Part shown: positions 61,545-64,000 of the stretch, piece by piece
Position numbering within the stretch: the stretch's first letter is position 1
How the letters are laid out: every line of letters starts with the position of its first letter
Origin: Nonomuraea indica
GTDB lineage: Bacteria > Actinomycetota > Actinomycetes > Streptosporangiales > Streptosporangiaceae
Direction of reading: 5' to 3'
DNA length: 64,000 nt
Assembly (NCBI RefSeq): GCF_002850745.1
Contig: NZ_PJOK01000064.1
Span: 1 to 64,000 of the forward strand
Program-made: the position numbers and the translations under genes
The notes under the pieces: model-generated
Database searches by the model: none
What the model was told of the DNA's origin: nothing
What the model saw: the letters and a program-made list of their open reading frames with translations, nothing else

Positions 61545-62695
61545 GACGGGCTCCCCGCCGGGATGCGGGCCCGTACGACGAAGCCGCCACCCGCCTGCCG
61601 GCCGGCGCTGAACTCGCCGCCCACGGCGTCCACCCGCTCGCGGAGCCCGGCGAGGCCTCGCCCGCTCCCGCCGGGAGAGACGGCCCGGAAACCGGAGCCG
61701 TCGGTGCTGACCTCCACGATGATCTCCTTCTCGCCGTAGCGCACCCGGACCCCGGTGCGGCTGCCGTGGGCGTGTTTGAGAGCGTTCGTCAGGGCCTCCT
61801 GGACGACCCTGTAGGTGACGAACTCGGCGCTGCCCGCCGATTCCGCCGGAGTGCCCTCCTCGGCGAACTCCACCGGCTGCCCGGCCTGGCGGGTCTGCTC
61901 CACGAGCGTTCGCAGCTCGCCGGCGGAAGGCAGGCTGACATCGGTGTCGTGATCGGCCTTGAGCAGGTCGAGCATGTGCCGCAGATCGGTGATGGCCCGC
62001 CGGCCGGTGTCGGTGACGGCGCTCAGCGTCGCGTCGAGGCGGTCGGGGGCGGCGGTCAGGTAGCGTGCGGCCTCGGCCTGCACGACCATCGCCGTCACGT
62101 GGTGCGTCACGACGTCGTGCAGTTCGCGGGCGATCCGGGTGCGTTCGGCGGCGCGGGTGGCCTCGGCGACATGGCGGCGGCGTTCCGCCTCGGCGGCGCG
62201 GGTGGAGCGCAGCCGGGCCCCGATGCCCCAGGCGAGGGCCAGGGCCAGGTAGAACACCACGTACCCTTCCACCCGCTCGGTCGCGCCGAGCCGGTGGAGC
62301 GCGACCGCCAGCGGCACGTACGCCATGGAGAGCAGGAGCACGGTGACGCGCCGGTGACGCTCCAGGTGGGCTCCGGCGCTGATGAGCGCGATGGGCATCG
62401 CGTTGCTCGCGAACACGTGGTAGCCACGAAGCTGGTCGAGGACGAAGCCGAGCGACACGAGAGCCAGGCACACGCCCGGCCATCGCCGGCGCACGGCCAG
62501 CGGAAGGCACTCCAGGGCGATCACCACGAGCGCCAGGTCGTCGAAGGGGCGCGCCGGCAGGTCGCCGACCTGCGTCCCCTTGCCATGGAGGCCCGGCAGC
62601 AGCGAGGTGACGGCCATCGCCAGCCCGAACGGCAGATCCCGGACCACGACGTCGCACCGCTGCCACAGGTCCGTGACCCGCCGAAGATCGATCAC
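61541..62695 (-). CDS. Membrane sensor histidine kinase (HisKA_3)
   Basis: 384 residues from a GTG at 62695, chosen because TACGCT lies six bases upstream and the preceding frame is not protein-like. About five membrane helices in the first 180 residues; then TRIARELHDVVTHHVTAMVV with the phosphorylated His, the N box VVQEALTNALKHAHGS, and the ATP lid VSTDGSGFRAVSPGGSGRGL. Standard DesK-type domain order. It overlaps its regulator gene by four bases. Opposite lies a lipoprotein alpha/beta hydrolase that shares mirrored promoter elements, so the system probably controls that hydrolase and itself. Confidence 0.9.
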   Translation of the reverse strand: MIDLRRVTDLWQRCDVVVRDLPFGLAMAVTSLLPGLHGKGTQVGDLPARPFDDLALVVIALECLPLAVRRRWPGVCLALVSLGFVLDQLRGYHVFASNAMPIALISAGAHLERHRRVTVLLLSMAYVPLAVALHRLGATERVEGYVVFYLALALAWGIGARLRSTRAAEAERRRHVAEATRAAERTRIARELHDVVTHHVTAMVVQAEAARYLTAAPDRLDATLSAVTDTGRRAITDLRHMLDLLKADHDTDVSLPSAGELRTLVEQTRQAGQPVEFAEEGTPAESAGSAEFVTYRVVQEALTNALKHAHGSRTGVRVRYGEKEIIVEVSTDGSGFRAVSPGGSGRGLAGLRERVDAVGGEFSAGRQAGGGFVVRARIPAGSPS

Positions 62696-62701
62696 TGGGC
62701 G

Positions 62702-62935
62702 AGCGTAGCGGTATGCGGTGGTCCGGGATCGTCCCCGCACGGGGGACAGTCTCGGGTAGCTCGCACGGGGGACAAGCCCCTCGTACGCCGCCGCGGGCCG
62801 CGTACGTCTTCGGCGGCGTGCGGCACGACACGGCACGGCGATCGGATCTCTCCCCGGCACCCCGCGCCTGTCCCCCGCACGAGCTACCGGTGAATGTCCA
62901 CCGTGCGGGGACGATCCCGGTCCGCCGGATCCGTA
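62702..62935. promoter_or_regulatory. Mirrored divergent promoter with four symmetric operators
   Basis: Two palindromic 17-mers, GTCCCC-GCACG-GGGGAC (62731-62747) and GTCCAC-CGTGC-GGGGAC (62896-62912), and two related sites, GCTCGCACGGGGGAC (62759-62773) and GTCCCCCGCACGAGC (62870-62884), are placed with exact symmetry about 62821.5. GATCCCGG joins each 17-mer to a -10 side: TACGCT (62707-62702) before the kinase GTG, TAGCGT near 62933 on the plus strand. The adjacent NarL-type regulator is the candidate binder. Confidence 0.7.
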
Positions 62936-63023
62936 GCGTTACGACGCGGCCACGGCGCTCCGTCGCCTTCCCGCCACACCGCCGTGCGCACCACCCCGCG
63001 TCCGCTCCCCGCTGGAGGACCTC

Positions 63024-63938
63024 ATGCTCCCCAAGACCAAGACTGTTGTCGTGTCCGCGCTGTGCTGCACCGTGCTCGGCGCGGCCGTCGCCGGCTGCGA
63101 CGGCGACGCGGTGCAGAACTGGGACCCCTTCGCTCCCGCCACGCGGACAGCCGGTCCCGCCCCGCTCTCCGGGACGCAGAGGATCGACGTCGCGGGCCGG
63201 TCGGTGAACGTGTCCTGTTCGGGCAAGGCGGAGAAAGGCGCTCCGGTCATCGTCCTGATGCACGGAGGAGGCGAGACGCTGGACAAGATGGCCGCCCTGC
63301 AGAGGACGCTGAGCGCGAAGAACCGGGTCTGTTCCTACGACCGGCTCGGCGCCGGCGCGAGCGACCAGCCGGACGGCCGGCAGAGCCTCTCCAGCACCGG
63401 GAAGATCCTGAGCGGGGTGCTCGACCGCGTCGCCGGTGACGGCCCGGCCGTCCTGGCCGGGCACTCGCTGGGCGGGCTGATCGCCGCCAGGTACGCCCCC
63501 GACCACCAGGACAGGGTCAAGGGGCTGGTCCTGATGGACGCCACCCCGCCCACCATGGTGGAGGACATCACCAAGACGATCCCCAAGACCGCCACCGGCC
63601 CGGCGGCCGAGTTGCGCGCGCAGACCCTGGCGGTGTTCCAGGGCGAGAACCCGGAGAAGCTCGTCATCACCGACGGCGAGGTCCGTTCCGCGGGGAACAT
63701 CCCGGTGGAGGTGATCCAGCACGGGAAGCCGTACCTCGAGGCCGTCCCCGAGTACGGGCCGCGCCTGGAGCGGGCGTGGGCCGCCGGACAGCGCGCATGG
63801 CTCGCCCTGTCCAGCGGCGGCAGGCTGAGCACGGCCGCGAACAGCGGCCACCACATCTTCGTCGACCAGCCCGAGGTCGCCGTCCAGGCCATCGAACGCG
63901 TCACCGCGCAGGCCGCACGCCAGGCGCAGGGCGAGTAG
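63024..63938 (+). CDS. Alpha/beta-hydrolase lipoprotein
   Basis: 304 residues. The signal peptide ends in a lipobox (LGAAVAGCDGD), so the enzyme is tethered outside the membrane. The hydrolase core has VIVLMHGGGETLDKM, the nucleophile elbow LAGHSLGGLIAARYA with Ser, and VCSYDRLGAGASDQPDGRQS; the closing NSGHHIFVDQPEVAVQAIER supplies the catalytic His. An ester or lactone is the likely substrate class. It is controlled from the mirrored promoter shared with the two-component operon and has a leader of roughly 80 bases with GGAGGACC before the ATG. Confidence 0.88.
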   Translation: MLPKTKTVVVSALCCTVLGAAVAGCDGDAVQNWDPFAPATRTAGPAPLSGTQRIDVAGRSVNVSCSGKAEKGAPVIVLMHGGGETLDKMAALQRTLSAKNRVCSYDRLGAGASDQPDGRQSLSSTGKILSGVLDRVAGDGPAVLAGHSLGGLIAARYAPDHQDRVKGLVLMDATPPTMVEDITKTIPKTATGPAAELRAQTLAVFQGENPEKLVITDGEVRSAGNIPVEVIQHGKPYLEAVPEYGPRLERAWAAGQRAWLALSSGGRLSTAANSGHHIFVDQPEVAVQAIERVTAQAARQAQGE

Positions 63939-64000
63939 CCGGCCCGGCCGCTCCCGCCGGCGGTGGCGGCAGGCCGTGGGGCCGAGGTCAGCGCCGTGGG
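63939..64000. other. No feature recognised at the window end
   Basis: The last 62 bases after the lipoprotein stop contain no start, hairpin or similarity that can be supported. Confidence 0.4.

Noticed and set aside
62702-62935. Inverted repeats as ends of a small transposable element
   Set aside because: There is no target duplication, the symmetry includes -10 hexamers at the right distance from both genes, and the repeats are operator-like.
61545-63854. A long minus-strand extension upstream of the response regulator
   Set aside because: The frame passes through the kinase and the lipoprotein genes in the wrong phase; only 60885-61544 is coding.

Overview
The window is GC-rich, gene-dense chromosomal DNA from an actinomycete. 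Codon use, the many short overlaps between genes, the many promoters sitting 6-8 bases upstream of a start codon, and the protein families present (SNF2-SWIM pair, TOBE-type molybdate regulator, ECF41 sigma factor, NucA/NucB nuclease) fit a Streptosporangiales-type organism such as Nonomuraea. The genus is an inference. No rRNA, tRNA or CRISPR array was recognised.

Layout. 1-5.4 kb: a cut-off membrane protein, a small secreted protein, an orphan sensor kinase with a disrupted ATP-lid region, a tyrosine-recombinase-like protein that lacks its catalytic residues, and an SRPBCC/winged-helix pair. 5.4-9.8 kb: small redox and detoxification enzymes (RidA-like, SnoaL-like, epoxide hydrolase, DsbA-like, FMN reductase, MDR reductase), then a large LuxR-type ATPase regulator (9.8-12.5 kb). 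12.6-20.7 kb: secreted endonuclease-like protein, LysE exporter, Tat-exported multicopper oxidase with a membrane partner, LysR regulator, DHFR-like/DUF3052-like pair, and a DedA-kinase-regulator operon. 20.8-24.8 kb: SNF2 helicase plus SWIM protein. 24.9-28.6 kb: lower-GC accessory region with a MarR regulator, a possible immunity gene and a NucA/NucB nuclease gene destroyed by frameshifts and by a complete IS5-type element.

28.5-37.7 kb is the most coherent block, a putative hypoxia/nitrogen-oxide island. It holds an Acg-type nitroreductase, a 45-residue small ORF, a radical SAM/SPASM enzyme, a NarK-type transporter, a giant membrane/cupredoxin/NirK fusion, a hemerythrin-DUF2249 protein and a CysE-CysK fusion. 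DosR-like boxes stand at both outer promoters, at 28567 and 37613. The genes probably act together in nitrate/nitrite uptake, nitrite reduction and protection against nitric oxide when oxygen is low.

37.8-53 kb: an MFS transporter, a PrmC-like methyltransferase behind a leader peptide with alternative hairpins, a short P450, several gene remnants, a SigB/F-type sigma factor, a WYL regulator with its divergent reductase, pirin, an FAD oxidoreductase, an ArsR/SRPBCC pair and a degenerate apolipoprotein N-acyltransferase. 53-56.3 kb: a molybdate operon (regulator-modABC). 57-64 kb: WrbA and an ECF41 sigma factor under mirrored ECF41 promoters, a frameshifted alcohol dehydrogenase with a double operator and a MarR neighbour, and a two-component system opposite a lipoprotein hydrolase across a mirrored promoter.

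Two themes recur. Three divergent promoters are built as symmetric mirror images (centres near 8125, 58153 and 62821). Codon-phased 12-21-bp minisatellites expand low-complexity segments inside several coding regions.
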